Assembly (NCBI GenBank): GCA_965178125.1
Contig: CBCXTV010000006.1
Location: 1 to 64,000, forward strand
Direction: 5' to 3'
Length of the DNA: 64,000 nucleotides
Origin: Bilabrum cf. latius
Lineage: Eukaryota > Bigyra: Bicosoecida > Bigyra > Bicosoecida
Both the position numbers and the translations under genes were made by a program. Shown in pieces: positions 1 through 8,885 of the stretch (within the stretch, counting starts at the first letter, position 1; each line of letters opens with the position of its first letter). A model generated the notes under the pieces. The model was not told where the DNA came from. It was given only the letters and a program-made list of their open reading frames with translations, and did no database searches.

Positions 1-815
1 AGAGCGGCAAGGCAGCGCCGAAGGAGGACGCCGAAGACGACGGCGGCAAGAAGACGGAGGAGGAGGATGCTCGCGGCGGTGGACGTGCTGTGGTGCCCGG
101 AGGTAATGACGACGTATGGACCGACGCAGCCGCTTGGAAGGCGGGTGGCGGCGTGGCAGAGGCATTGTCATCGCAGCGTGTGAATCTTGCGCACACTGCC
201 GGGGCGGTCTCTGGCGCTGATAGCTGGGATCCATGGGAGCCCCCTGCGAAGTCGTCATGGGGGGAGACGTACGTGCTGCGGCAGGTCGCGCCGGAGCCGG
301 CGGAGGAGGCGACATGGACTTGCAACGCGTGCCAGTGCTGCAAGCCCCGGTCGGCGTACTTCAAGAAGTGGAAGGACTGGATCCAACCAGTTTGCCGGGT
401 GTGTTGCGACAAGTTCGACAACGCGACGCCGTGGTGGGTGTGGTGCAAGAACTGCAAAAACGAGTATCCGGCGTACCGATTTCCCCAGATCCGCCGGAAG
501 AAGGAGAACCTGCGCTATTTCTTCCCTGAGGACTGGTGCGCGAAGTGCCTGGTTGCGCGTGGCTGGAGTCTCCATGATGTCCGTTCCTCTGCGGGTGAAG
601 CGAAGCGTTGGGTGCCAAAAGCTGGCGCGAATACCGGTGACGGCGACAACGACGCTCGTGCTCCCGCACGCGACGAGCCTCCTGCAGGAGGCGCCGCCTC
701 CTGCAGCAACGCCGTGCGTCAGAGTCCTTCGCGTGACGAGGCCTTGGATGACATCAAGCGGGCCATGGAGCTTCTCCAGAATGCGGAAAGGTTCCTCCTC
801 ACGATGCCAGCGTGA
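1..815 (+). CDS. gene A, Cys-rich CxxC protein (5' end outside window)
   Basis: Partial copy of the 348-aa protein seen whole at 52054-53100; the window opens near residue 79. The visible part holds the end of an acidic Gly/Lys/Glu-rich linker, a Trp-rich segment, and a zinc-ribbon-like core with four CxxC pairs (CNAC, CRVC, CKNC, CAKC) spread over about 75 residues with many aromatics. A short helical C-terminus follows (DEALDDIKRAMELLQNAERF). Four CxxC pairs suggest two structural zinc sites. The spacing recalls Stc1-like or other zinc-ribbon domains, but I cannot assign a family. Pieces of this gene recur in the mosaic zone downstream. Confidence 0.7.
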   Translation, partial: SGKAAPKEDAEDDGGKKTEEEDARGGGRAVVPGGNDDVWTDAAAWKAGGGVAEALSSQRVNLAHTAGAVSGADSWDPWEPPAKSSWGETYVLRQVAPEPAEEATWTCNACQCCKPRSAYFKKWKDWIQPVCRVCCDKFDNATPWWVWCKNCKNEYPAYRFPQIRRKKENLRYFFPEDWCAKCLVARGWSLHDVRSSAGEAKRWVPKAGANTGDGDNDARAPARDEPPAGGAASCSNAVRQSPSRDEALDDIKRAMELLQNAERFLLTMPA

Positions 816-1917
816 CGCGGGAGCTTCCCGAATGGGTCCGTCGTACTGTGAGGGCGCTCCGGAAGGAAGAGCGCGAGTGAGTCATCCTTGCGCCGAGGTG
901 AGCGCGACGTCGGAGGAGCACGGTCGTTTGATTGGGAACGATATGGTCGGCAGCGTGTGAAAATCCGAGTTTCTCGTGCAGGATTGGGCAGCTCTCTAGA
1001 TATCTTGCCCGGGAAGGGTGTGATGCGGTGGGAGCGCTTCCGCCTCACGTGGCAGACGTCCACACTTCCTGGTTCCCCGGCAGGCTGTTTGGCGAGACGG
1101 AGTGGCAAAGCATCCGCCTGCTCATTCCTACTTTGTTACCTCGATTGTGAGCTCGGAGCTTGGGGCGGAGGATTCTGCGGGCAGCTCATGTGTGCCTAGA
1201 GTGTCATCCCGCGACCCTCTGACTTCTGTCCGTGGCTTTACCTCTTCGCGCAGGAAGATTCCTCATGAGGCAAGCCCGGTCCGAACTCGCGTGGGATGCC
1301 GTGCGCTGGTGCGGCTTCCACTCATCCCCGGGGTGGGGAGCGCTGGGTAAAGGATCGTCTGTCCCTGCAAGTTTCGATTCGGCGAGGTGCGGCAGCATGA
1401 CGCGGACCGAGGTGAAGTCCTTTGTCCGCGATAGGTCGCCGCGTCGCGCGGTGGCGACCCCACAGCGCCCAAATCCCATTCCAGAGAGGGGGTGTGATGC
1501 AGTGGGAGCCCTTCCGCCTCACGTGACAGACGTTCACACTTCCTGGTTCCCATAAGGTCTTCAGCACAGCGCATGCGAGGCAGGCTGTTCGGCGAGACGT
1601 AGTGGCATCGCCCCCGCCTGCTCATTCCTACTTTGTTACCTCGATTGTCAGCTTGGGGCTCGGGGGCGGCGGATTCAGCGGGCAGCTCATGTATGCTGGA
1701 GTGTCATCCCGCGACCTCTGACTTCTGTCCGTGGCTTTACCTCTTCGCGCAGGAAGATTCCTCATGAGGCAAGCCCGGTGCGAACTCCTGTGGGATGCCG
1801 TGCGCTGGTTCGGATTCCACTCATGCCCGATGTGGGGAGCGCTAGGGTAAAGGATCGTCTGTCCCTGCAAGTTTCGATTCGGCTCGAGTCAATGTGAGGA
1901 AGGAGAGGTGCGGCAGC
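816..1917. repeat. two-copy direct duplication of the gene P 5' region
   Basis: No intact gene. From about 1017 to 1480 and again from about 1490 to 2000 the sequence repeats at roughly 80-90% identity. Shared landmarks are a GGGTGTGATGC start, a cctgctcattcctactttg stretch (1118 and 1618), a CTTCGCGCAGGAAGATTCC stretch, and the first codons of gene P (ATG at 1397 and at 1918). The first copy thus holds a truncated P start of about 30 codons that runs into unrelated sequence. Equivalent blocks lie at about 27161-28144 and 53302-54285. Confidence 0.8.
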
Positions 1918-2442
1918 ATGACGCGGAACGAGGTGACGTCCTTTGTCCGCGATAGGTCGCCGCGTCGCGCGGTGGCGACCCCGCAGCGCCCAAACCCCGC
2001 CCCGCCAGCGAGTCCTCACTCGACAGCGGTGTCGAACCTGCAGCAGCGCTTCGAGAACATGCAGCAGCGTGCGGAAAGCTTGAGCGCTCAGCTGGAGTAC
2101 GCCCAAAGTGTGATCAGGCTGCTCTCAGGCCTGTTGCGCGATGAGGCTCCTCGGTTCCATGCAGACTTTGATCCCGTGATTCGGCGTGCGATGTCTGGCG
2201 CAAGCGGCTCCGTTGCGGGTAGGTCTTTCCGTCTTGTGGACGGAGGCGTCATCCACGGACCTGACACAGCAGTCGCTGCTCCTCCGCGTCGTCTCATCGT
2301 TGAGGTGCGTACGGACTGGGAGATGACCGAGACTGCCTCAACTGTGCTGGATTCCTCAGGATCAGACGACATGGGTTCCGAGGACTCGCCGCCGCCGACC
2401 GTCGTCCTCCCCAGCGGCGCGGCGGGCGCCGGCGGTGCCTAG
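1918..2442 (+). CDS. gene P, small helical protein of unknown function
   Basis: An open frame of 174 codons from ATG 1918; eight upstream in-frame codons exist but begin at GTG. The N-terminus is basic (RDRSPRRAVATPQRP). A Gln/Glu-rich amphipathic helix follows (NLQQRFENMQQRAESLSAQ to about residue 70), likely a coiled coil. The tail is acidic and Ser/Pro/Gly-rich. No known domain is recognised. It lies 571 bp upstream of the DDE gene on the same strand, and its promoter-proximal region is duplicated just upstream. Identical frames in all three units favour a real gene, though the units are too similar for conservation to say much. Confidence 0.5.
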   Translation: MTRNEVTSFVRDRSPRRAVATPQRPNPAPPASPHSTAVSNLQQRFENMQQRAESLSAQLEYAQSVIRLLSGLLRDEAPRFHADFDPVIRRAMSGASGSVAGRSFRLVDGGVIHGPDTAVAAPPRRLIVEVRTDWEMTETASTVLDSSGSDDMGSEDSPPPTVVLPSGAAGAGGA

Positions 2443-3013
2443 TCCTCGGCAGCTCCTGCATCGGAGCCTCCTGTCGAGATTCGATCGCGCAACGTCGTTC
2501 CTTACATTGCTTGCCGTCGCATGTGCCGGGCGGTGGTGGGTGTGCGTGTTCGCCGAAAGTTCCCGGCCTCGTCTTCCTCAGGAGAGCTCCTCGACCCGAA
2601 ATTGGCAGCTCAGCGCTGCCGTGGCCGATACAGTACCCGTGCACGGCCAGTTGGCAGCTACGCGCTGCCGTTGCCAATGTCGTCCGCACGAGAGCAGAGT
2701 GGCAGCTCAGCGCAGGCGAGAAACCGCGCTCGCAATGCTGCGCGGTGTATTCAATGCTGTGCACGTGTCTATCCCTCTCCCTGGTTTTGTCTCGCTTGCG
2801 CCAGTGTGACCGCAGCAGAGCGCGTGCTTCCCGCGCGTCTTCAGCTTTGAGCACTCCTCCAGCGACAGGAAGGCATTCGCTTGCTCTCGCTCCCCGCCTG
2901 CGTCCTATCCCTCCCGGGTATCTTCAGAGGCCACAGGCAGTGCGAAGCTTGGCAGCGGGTCCGTCCGCGTCGTTTCGGCTGTGAGCGATCTTCTGCCCGG
3001 TTCCTCACGCGTC
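2443..3013. other. P-DDE intergenic region with three GGCAGC repeats
   Basis: No convincing gene. The notable content is three repeats of GGCAGCT at 2604, 2653 and 2701. The first two are followed by GCTGCC to form small stem-loops (2604-2620 and 2651-2677); the second extends to TTGGCA/TGCCAA. The third keeps only the left arm. A GTG at 2981 extends the DDE frame upstream but is not used as the start here. The same spacer occurs at about 28587 and 54728. Confidence 0.6.
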
Positions 3014-4618
3014 ATGATGTCCTCTGCTTCGGTGCCGGATCAGCTCGCACGGATCAGTAAGGAGCTGAAGTGTCTCAGAGACGCGAGACAACGGGCGCGC
3101 AATGGGCTGCGCCATCCGTGGTTGCGCGCCATGGAGGCACAGGTCGCTGAGGTTATTCGTCATCACCCCGGAGGTGGCGAGGCAGCTCTTCGAACCTATG
3201 TCTCTCGTCAGTTGCAGAGTCGACAGGTTTCCACGCGGACGGCTTCGCAGGAGGAGTTTCAAAGGCAGGTCGATGAGGAGGTCGCGCTCACCATGAGGCG
3301 CCCAGTTGAGGCGTGGCAGCGAAATCCTCTTCGCTCATGTCATCGAGAGTCCGTGGCACGCGCGGAGACCTTTCTCGCCGAGGCTTCTGTCGTTGCTTGG
3401 ATCGACCATGTGAACGAGCAGCGTGGGTGTGCTCCAACTGGGAGCATGGTTTTCGCCATGCTTGCGAGGATGGGCGTTCGCGCGGGGAAGGACTCGGCTC
3501 GACGGCAGTGGCTCCTGCGCTTCCGTCGTCGTTGGCGGCTTCGGCATGGCCGATTGAAGAAGCAGCCCCCGGTAACACTCGATTACGTCAGACTCGCGTG
3601 TCGTGTCTTCTATCAGTGGATTGAATTCGCAGAAGCGCGAGTGCCCCGCAACCGCCGCCTCGTCTTTGTGAACTTCGATGAGTCCAGCGTGCCCTTTGCC
3701 TTTCCGGGAATGCGCGGGTACATCGCACCGAGGTCAGGAACGGAGCCCGCTTCGCTTGGTTCGCGCACGGAGCGCCTCGCCTCGAATAGCAATCGAGGAT
3801 CGTACACCTTTCTGGGTTTCATTAGCGACTGCCCGGAAATCCAGCGACGACTCCCGCGTATACTCATCGGGAAGCACACGCGGCTGAGCAAGCGCTTGAT
3901 GCGTGGGGCGTCGAACCAAATGGTGGACGGAATGGAAGTCTGGGCCCGAGAGAGCTCGTGGGTGACGCAGTCCCTCATGTTCGACATTCTGCGTCGGCTT
4001 TTCGCTTCTTGGATGGACATTCAGCATGAGATCTATCCAATAGTGATACTTGACTGCGCGCCCCAACACATTTCCACTGAGATTGTGAACTTCGCACACG
4101 GCCTTGGCATGGATCTCGTGTTTATTCCTGGTCGACTCACCTTCTTGCTTCAGCCGTTGGACGTTCTCGTCTTTCAGCTTCTTAAGCGCGACCTTCGGGA
4201 GACGTGGATGCAGGAGCGCTCGCGTCATGAAGCGGGTCATGTCGATGTCTCTTGCCATCTCAGGGTTGTCGCTGAGTGCACGAAGAGAGTGCTCTCGTCT
4301 GGCTCGTGGCAAGGCGCTTTCGATATGACAGGCATTACCAGCGGCAGGCGCCGCTTGCATTCGACCCTACGGCGCTTGTTTGAGTGTGACATGGAGGACA
4401 TCTCCAGCGATGCTCCGTCTGTCGACCAGCTCCGCTTCATCAGCAGTCCGCAGCAGCCTCTCCCGCACGATGCGCTCATCAACAGGGCCCCAGTCGCGTC
4501 CGGACACGGGGTCGACGGAGGCGTCCACGGTGGTAACGCTCGCCGCGTGCCTCGTGGCCGCAGACTAAACGGATGGACCCCCCGCGATCGCGCTCACCCC
4601 TCGGCGGCCATGCCGTGA
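3014..4618 (+). CDS. DDE-superfamily (pogo/Tigger-like) transposase-type protein
   Basis: A 534-aa protein from ATG 3014 (a GTG at 2981 would add 11 residues). The N-terminal third is helical and basic; WLLRFRRRWRLRHGRL near residue 166 resembles the CENP-B/pogo HTH 'W..rFr.Rh' segment. The C-terminal part carries a DDE_1-like core: NFDESS (Asp 222), VILDCAPQH (Asp 347) and FLLQPLDVLVF (Asp 383), followed by the K..LR helix typical of pogo/Tigger families. All three acidic residues are present, so catalysis is possible. No terminal inverted repeats close to the gene were seen, so it may be a domesticated or passenger transposase. Its 3' end overlaps the annotated start of gene B. Confidence 0.8.
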   Translation: MMSSASVPDQLARISKELKCLRDARQRARNGLRHPWLRAMEAQVAEVIRHHPGGGEAALRTYVSRQLQSRQVSTRTASQEEFQRQVDEEVALTMRRPVEAWQRNPLRSCHRESVARAETFLAEASVVAWIDHVNEQRGCAPTGSMVFAMLARMGVRAGKDSARRQWLLRFRRRWRLRHGRLKKQPPVTLDYVRLACRVFYQWIEFAEARVPRNRRLVFVNFDESSVPFAFPGMRGYIAPRSGTEPASLGSRTERLASNSNRGSYTFLGFISDCPEIQRRLPRILIGKHTRLSKRLMRGASNQMVDGMEVWARESSWVTQSLMFDILRRLFASWMDIQHEIYPIVILDCAPQHISTEIVNFAHGLGMDLVFIPGRLTFLLQPLDVLVFQLLKRDLRETWMQERSRHEAGHVDVSCHLRVVAECTKRVLSSGSWQGAFDMTGITSGRRRLHSTLRRLFECDMEDISSDAPSVDQLRFISSPQQPLPHDALINRAPVASGHGVDGGVHGGNARRVPRGRRLNGWTPRDRAHPSAAMP

Positions 4619-5637
4619 CCTCGACCACGACCATGTCAGGGGCGAACGCGACTTCGTCAACCTCGAGCACGACCATCCCAGCGGCGAACGCGGCTTCCTC
4701 GATGGGATCCCTGACCCCGACGAAGCTTCCCCGACCTCGGCCACGTGAACCTGCAGGCGCATTCTTGCCCGATGTGCCCGCGCAGGTGGCGGCCTGCACG
4801 GCGTGGGCGCCACCGTTTCGTCGACCAGACAGCTCAGCCACTCCGGCGACGCGCGAGGCGGCAACGTCCACGTGCATCAATCCGTGGACCGCTCTCTCCT
4901 GGTATCCGACACCACCGCAGCCGACGGACCCCCCTTCCGACAGGCCTCGCGAGGTACCGAACCCGAGCTCCCGGCAGCAGCGCAGGCGTCATGCTTGGGG
5001 CGGCACGTGGGTGTTCGACGACGCCATTACGCTCAGCGATTGCGGGTCGAGGGTGCAGATCGACGCGCCGCAGTCGAAGCTCTTGGCGATGGTCGTGCCC
5101 CGGAAGTCGGGCCAGTGGATTCCTCGTAGGCTGCGCTCGCGTACGATCTGGTATTTGGCTGGGGAGCAGTCGGCCGTGATCACCAACCTCAAGTGCCAGG
5201 CCTGCAGTCGGGTCAAGCAGGCGGACAGCTTCAACCCGAAGAGCTTGCGTCGGGCTCAGTACTCGTTGCTGCATTCCCTGTGGCCCGGCTACATACGACG
5301 TACCGAGCGGTCTATTTGGTGCACGCAGTGTGCGGTGGAGGACCAGTTGATGCAGGGCAACTTTCCGGACGGCTACTGTTTCCGGATCCGCGCCACACTC
5401 GAAATTTGCCATCAAGATCGCGTCGCGGCCAGGCTGTTTGCAGTGCACGACAGTAACGCTCTCTTCGAGCAGATCCCGCTGAGCTCCCATGCGGCCATGG
5501 ACGTGGCGGAGCAGTTGCGTCGATACTGGCAGGATGCCGTGTCCTCAGACGGCCAGAGCAACATCTTCCACAGCGACCACGTTTCGACAGACGACGACTC
5601 TGAGTTCGCACCGGGCGGACCGGAGAGCGTGCCGTGA
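4573..5637 (+). CDS. gene B, Cys-rich CxxC protein
   Basis: A 354-aa frame from ATG 4573. The first 45 residues are Ser/Thr/Ala low complexity and overlap the DDE gene by 46 bp. ATG 4633 (residue 21) lies just after the DDE stop and is an attractive alternative start. The first 140 residues look disordered and Pro-rich. A folded region starts near residue 142 (WGGTWVFDD). Two CxxC pairs follow, CQAC at 208-211 and CTQC at 250-253, separated by a basic LRR-containing helix, a layout also seen in gene C. The C-terminus is acidic. Possibly a zinc-binding adaptor of the Stc1-like kind; unproven. Three separate pieces of this gene appear in the mosaic zone. Confidence 0.65.
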   Translation: MDPPRSRSPLGGHAVTSTTTMSGANATSSTSSTTIPAANAASSMGSLTPTKLPRPRPREPAGAFLPDVPAQVAACTAWAPPFRRPDSSATPATREAATSTCINPWTALSWYPTPPQPTDPPSDRPREVPNPSSRQQRRRHAWGGTWVFDDAITLSDCGSRVQIDAPQSKLLAMVVPRKSGQWIPRRLRSRTIWYLAGEQSAVITNLKCQACSRVKQADSFNPKSLRRAQYSLLHSLWPGYIRRTERSIWCTQCAVEDQLMQGNFPDGYCFRIRATLEICHQDRVAARLFAVHDSNALFEQIPLSSHAAMDVAEQLRRYWQDAVSSDGQSNIFHSDHVSTDDDSEFAPGGPESVP

Positions 5638-5841
5638 GGGACCGCAGCGACAGTATCGTCGCTTAGGTGAGGAGCGGGTGCCAATGCTCTTTTGAAAATG
5701 GTGCGTCGTACGTACGGCAGGAGCCGTCGGTGGGAGCGGGGCGGATCCTGCGGGAAGTCGTGGAGACTGAGGGCAGAGACTCTCGGGTCGGTCAGGGTCT
5801 CATGTAACGTGCTGTTCACCGCAGAGGTATGTGCGGATCTC

Positions 5842-6090
5842 GGTGGATCTCTCGAGGACATGGGTGGCATACCGTTGTGCATCCGTTCCCCGGGGGGGGC
5901 GGTCGCAGAAGAGTGCACACGAAAACAAGAGGAAAGGAAACCAACCCCCCAAACCCACGTAGTGCGATCCTGGGGGGTACCCTATAAGGTACTAAGAATC
6001 CTTCTCCCGAAAATCGCACTACCTCGGGCCACAACGTCTTGGTGGATTCCTCGAGGACATGGGTGGCATACCGTTGTGCATCCGTTTCCC
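5842..6090. repeat. 50-bp direct repeats flanking hairpin element 1
   Basis: A 50-bp sequence at 5842-5891 recurs at 6041-6090 with three differences. The 149 bp between them contain a segment homologous (close to 90% by eye) to 20608-20725 upstream of Rep. Its core is a 64-bp hairpin, 5959-6022. The outer arms are GTAGTGCGA/TCGCACTAC, then a short internal loop, then G-rich/C-rich arms, and the apex holds an inner GTACC/GGTAC stem. A smaller stem-loop (AGCGAC, loop, GTCGCT) lies at 5646-5663, just after the gene B stop. Confidence 0.8.
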
Positions 6091-7002
6091 GTCGCTCCCT
6101 AACGTCTTCAGTGGCAGGTTCGGAAAAGACACCTCCGTAGGCACGCGACAAGTCCCGGTGAAGCGGGCTCGCACCGCGCTGGGCGGGAGATCGTGAGCGC
6201 TTAGAGGACCGGAGCTCTCGGGCGGGTGCGTGTCTCGACAAACTCCCTCTTGACCACGGGCGGGGAACGTGTAGGGCGGAAGCTAAAGACACCGTAAGTA
6301 GCGGAGGGCTAACATTCCGTCCTTCGGTGAGAGCCAAAAGTTCGAGTCTGCGAGAGACTATTATACGAAGTTCTCCCCTCCTCATACGTGCGCATAGCCT
6401 CCTCACGCGGTAGCGCGAGCGCGGGACCCGGACCTGTCCCTGATGGGCGTGAATCTGAACCCGGCGTACTCTCCTAGTCTGTCACTTCCACGACCTTGTT
6501 GTCGCGGAACCACTTGCATGGAGAGGAACCTGTCGTTCAAGCGGGTGCAGCCGGACGCGCAGGTGTAGTGCATCGCCTTGCATATGTGCACGGCCAAGTA
6601 GATGCCGGAACCGTAGAGGTATCACACTTCCCGCGGAGCTTGGGTGGGTCTTTCGCTGCTGTCGTCTGCTCCAGAAGGTTTGCGCCAAAAACCGGAAAAC
6701 TTCTAAGACAGAGGTGGGATGCCAGGAGCTCACGGTTCTGCCGGATTGGGGAGGTCCATGCCCACGCGAGCCGGGTACGCGTCCGAATCAACGCAGAGAG
6801 CAGGCACGCTGACGGCGCCAAGGACGCTCGTGGTCAGGCACACTCAACGCGGAAACCAAGAGAACTTGTGCGTTTCGCGTTCCCGAAGCCTGCCAACGAG
6901 GTGGTGCTTGGCGAAATGTGGTGGGTGGCGAAGATGTGGTACTTCGCCGTGCCTTTCTCTATGACGGCCAAGCGTGCACTCGCCATCGCGCTCGGACGCC
7001 AC
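6091..7002. other. region without intact genes
   Basis: Nothing intact on the plus strand. The only recognisable coding relic is a short antisense PARP-like piece at 6510-6621. The stretch 6650-6780 (CGCCAAAAACCGGAAAAC, then GAGGTGGGATGCC) has a diverged second copy in unit 3 at 59477-59565. Confidence 0.6.
6510..6621 (-). pseudogene. PARP-like catalytic fragment (antisense relic)
   Basis: On the minus strand one frame reads YLYGSGIYLAVHICKAMHY followed by TCASGCTRLNDRF. G-x-GIY-(F/L)-A...K...Y matches the conserved core of the poly(ADP-ribose) polymerase catalytic fold. A stop lies immediately upstream of the motif and the frame degenerates downstream, so only about 37 codons survive. It could be a chance match, but the motif is long. 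Copies are at 32654-32765 and 58795-58906. Confidence 0.4.
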
Positions 7003-7152
7003 AGGAAGAGATCCCAGCACGCAGCTCCGCCGCCTCATCCAGGAGTAAGGCGAAGTCGAATCGTGAATAGCGCTTCGCACCTTCACAGAGCCGAGGATCA
7101 CAGATAGGCCCCGCCTCACAGAACCCAGCGCCATAGGGCAGAGCGTGAAGTA
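7003..7152 (+). pseudogene. relic of gene H 3' end
   Basis: About 150 bp diverged but clearly homologous to 20160-20315, which spans the last codons and 3' flank of gene H. Shared landmarks are GCAGCACGCAGCTCCGCC, GGCGAAGTCGA, GCGCTTC, GAGGATcACAGATAG and GGGCAGAGCGT. The upstream coding part of H is missing. It lies about 520 bp before a Rep relic, the same gene order (H then Rep) as the intact genes, so the two may derive from one older copy of that part of the unit. Confidence 0.75.
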
Positions 7153-7676
7153 CCTGGCCGCTTGGCTTGGCCGGACCCCCGCCCGCCCTCCGCCCGCAGC
7201 TCCTCCCGTCCGTCCCTATGGAGGCAGATCCGCGTACCCATGCTGCGGCGGGATCCTGACACAATCCGTTCCTCTTAGTGTGTGGCCGTGGGGCATGAGT
7301 AGAGCAGCATCGGGCCCTCACCAGCCGTGGAACGGAAGCAGCTCTCCGTGCGGCAGCTGTGCGATGCACAGACCTCTTCCCAAAGATACGGATCCATTTT
7401 GCCGTCTTCCCGCGCATACTGCATCGCTCTGCAAAACTGCATTGCGCAGTGGATCCCGGAGCGTCGACTGCCAATAGCAGGCGGCCTCGCAAGGCCTTCA
7501 TGGACGCAGGATTTGGGCTTCTTCATCGTAAATTTGGGGTCTGCTCAGCGCGCGAAAATTTCATCGGGTCCGTTGCGTCCGGGAAAAAGGAACGATCACT
7601 GACGCCCAGCTCGTCCATACCATTACCAGGCGCGGCGGGTTGGAGCATTCGTCCTCTTTGCGCCACAAACCGTGCG
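7153..7676. other. region without recognisable genes
   Basis: This lies between the H and Rep relics, where the intact arrangement has the hairpin-iteron block and the Rep N-terminus. I see no GCACTAC iterons, no 64-bp hairpin and no coding similarity to Rep here. Short open frames begin at GTG and look like chance. Confidence 0.5.
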
Positions 7677-7905
7677 AGCCGGACAGCAGGCCGAATGTCG
7701 TGTACGGCTCCGGTTGGGCAGCGAAAGCCCAGGAGCGCCGCGCCTTCGGGCTCCATTATTGTCAGATGCCCAAAGTTGGTGCGCTGCTTTGCAACACCAA
7801 CTACCGAGCCGTACGGGATTTCGTCGGCAATGGTAAGTTCGTGCACGAATTGTTCCAACGCTTCAAAATGGATCCGGACGTCGCGAGAAGGGAACTCGTC
7901 GCTTG
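7677..7905 (+). pseudogene. Rep fragment, diverged paralogue
   Basis: One frame matches Rep residues about 481-554, from SRPNVVYGSG through MPKVGALLCNTNY to ARRELVA, with many substitutions (for example GNGKFVHELF against VNGKFVHALF). It includes the candidate Tyr/Lys region of the HUH domain but neither the HxH motif nor the helicase. It then runs into unrelated sequence. Because it differs from the resident Rep at the amino-acid level, it records an older paralogue. Most of it is deleted in unit 3. Confidence 0.8.
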
Positions 7906-8885
7906 CTCACCTGTGCGGAGGGGTTGGATGCCCGATGTGCAAAAGAGAGGATATTGTCCGTCGGCGTTCTCTCTTCACCTTGTGCGGAAGGGTTGGGTGC
8001 CTGATTTCAGACAGAGAAGGTCTCGTCCGTCGGGAGCGCTTAGGAATACTTCCGGATGGGGCGTCCAGACGCGGTCCAGGACCTCCAGCCCGTCGGGGTC
8101 AATGTCGCCCGCGTCGTCCGTGCCTTTGACGCCCTCTGGATCGATGATGCCCACGATCTTTGTCATCTCGGACGACACACGGCCCAGCTGCTCTTTGGTA
8201 GTGCATTACCTCATTGACCCCGGAAGCGTTGAATATTTAATGAAGACCCTTCGGAGGCTGACGAAGTTTGTCAGCTTGTCGGAGCGCAGCCTGGGTCCTT
8301 GTCAACAAACATGGAGGGTTTCGGGGCGGATTTCAGCGTTCCGCCTTGATTTCGAGTGCACTTCGAGGTCGGGATCGAAGCGGGGCGGGCGGTTCGTCAT
8401 CCTCTGTGATACGCTCAGGAGGCGCCGACTTGATGCCCACCTTGTCCCCCAATCACTCCAGACGTAACTGGGGAACTCCTCCCGTCGTGGGCCGGGTACG
8501 CCTCCGAATCCCACGCGAGCCGTTCCCCGCGGCGCACCGATAAGTGCCGCTGCAAGCGCACCAAGACTAGAGCGTTCTGCAGAACAACGTACTCCCTTCG
8601 CTCGGGAGCGTGGCATTTCAAGCAGTGCAGTGCGCCGGTTCTCGTGCACGCCCAGTCGCGCGGACGCCGCAGGTGGCTTGGCCGTAGGATAGAATTAGTC
8701 GCGGGTCGGTTTTGCATGTCTTCCCTCTCCTCTTGATATGGTACAGAAAGGCAAGAGCCTGACGATGCAGACGGAACTCCTGGATTTCACCGCCAAACTC
8801 CTAGTCAAGACAGCCCTCGACTAAACAGACGCCGAGTTATCTTGAGCAGCATCCCACGACGCAGTGATGGGGACGGCAAGGGTGA
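7906..8885. other. region with antisense coding-like fragments only
   Basis: No intact gene. On the minus strand 8040-8204 reads as an acidic, non-repetitive peptide (QLGRVSSEMTKIVGIIDPEG and onward), and 8560-8690 reads TGALHCLKCHAPER, a CxxC-containing piece. In unit 3 a related SGTFYCLKCHTAER piece is added next to it. None has a start or a known family. A fragment of a dispersed repeat (TTTCCGGGCCTCCCATGTGA, also at 12361 and 25441) starts at 8890. Confidence 0.4.

Noticed and set aside
2981-3013. GTG start for the DDE gene (also TTG at 16153 for GT, GTG at 23939 for C)
   Set aside because: Everything else points to a eukaryotic genome; good in-frame ATGs follow at 3014, 16375 and 24098, and the extensions are not protein-like.
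6325-6350. tRNA-like GTTCGAGTCT box
   Set aside because: The flanking bases do not form a T-arm stem and no anticodon or acceptor stem could be placed.
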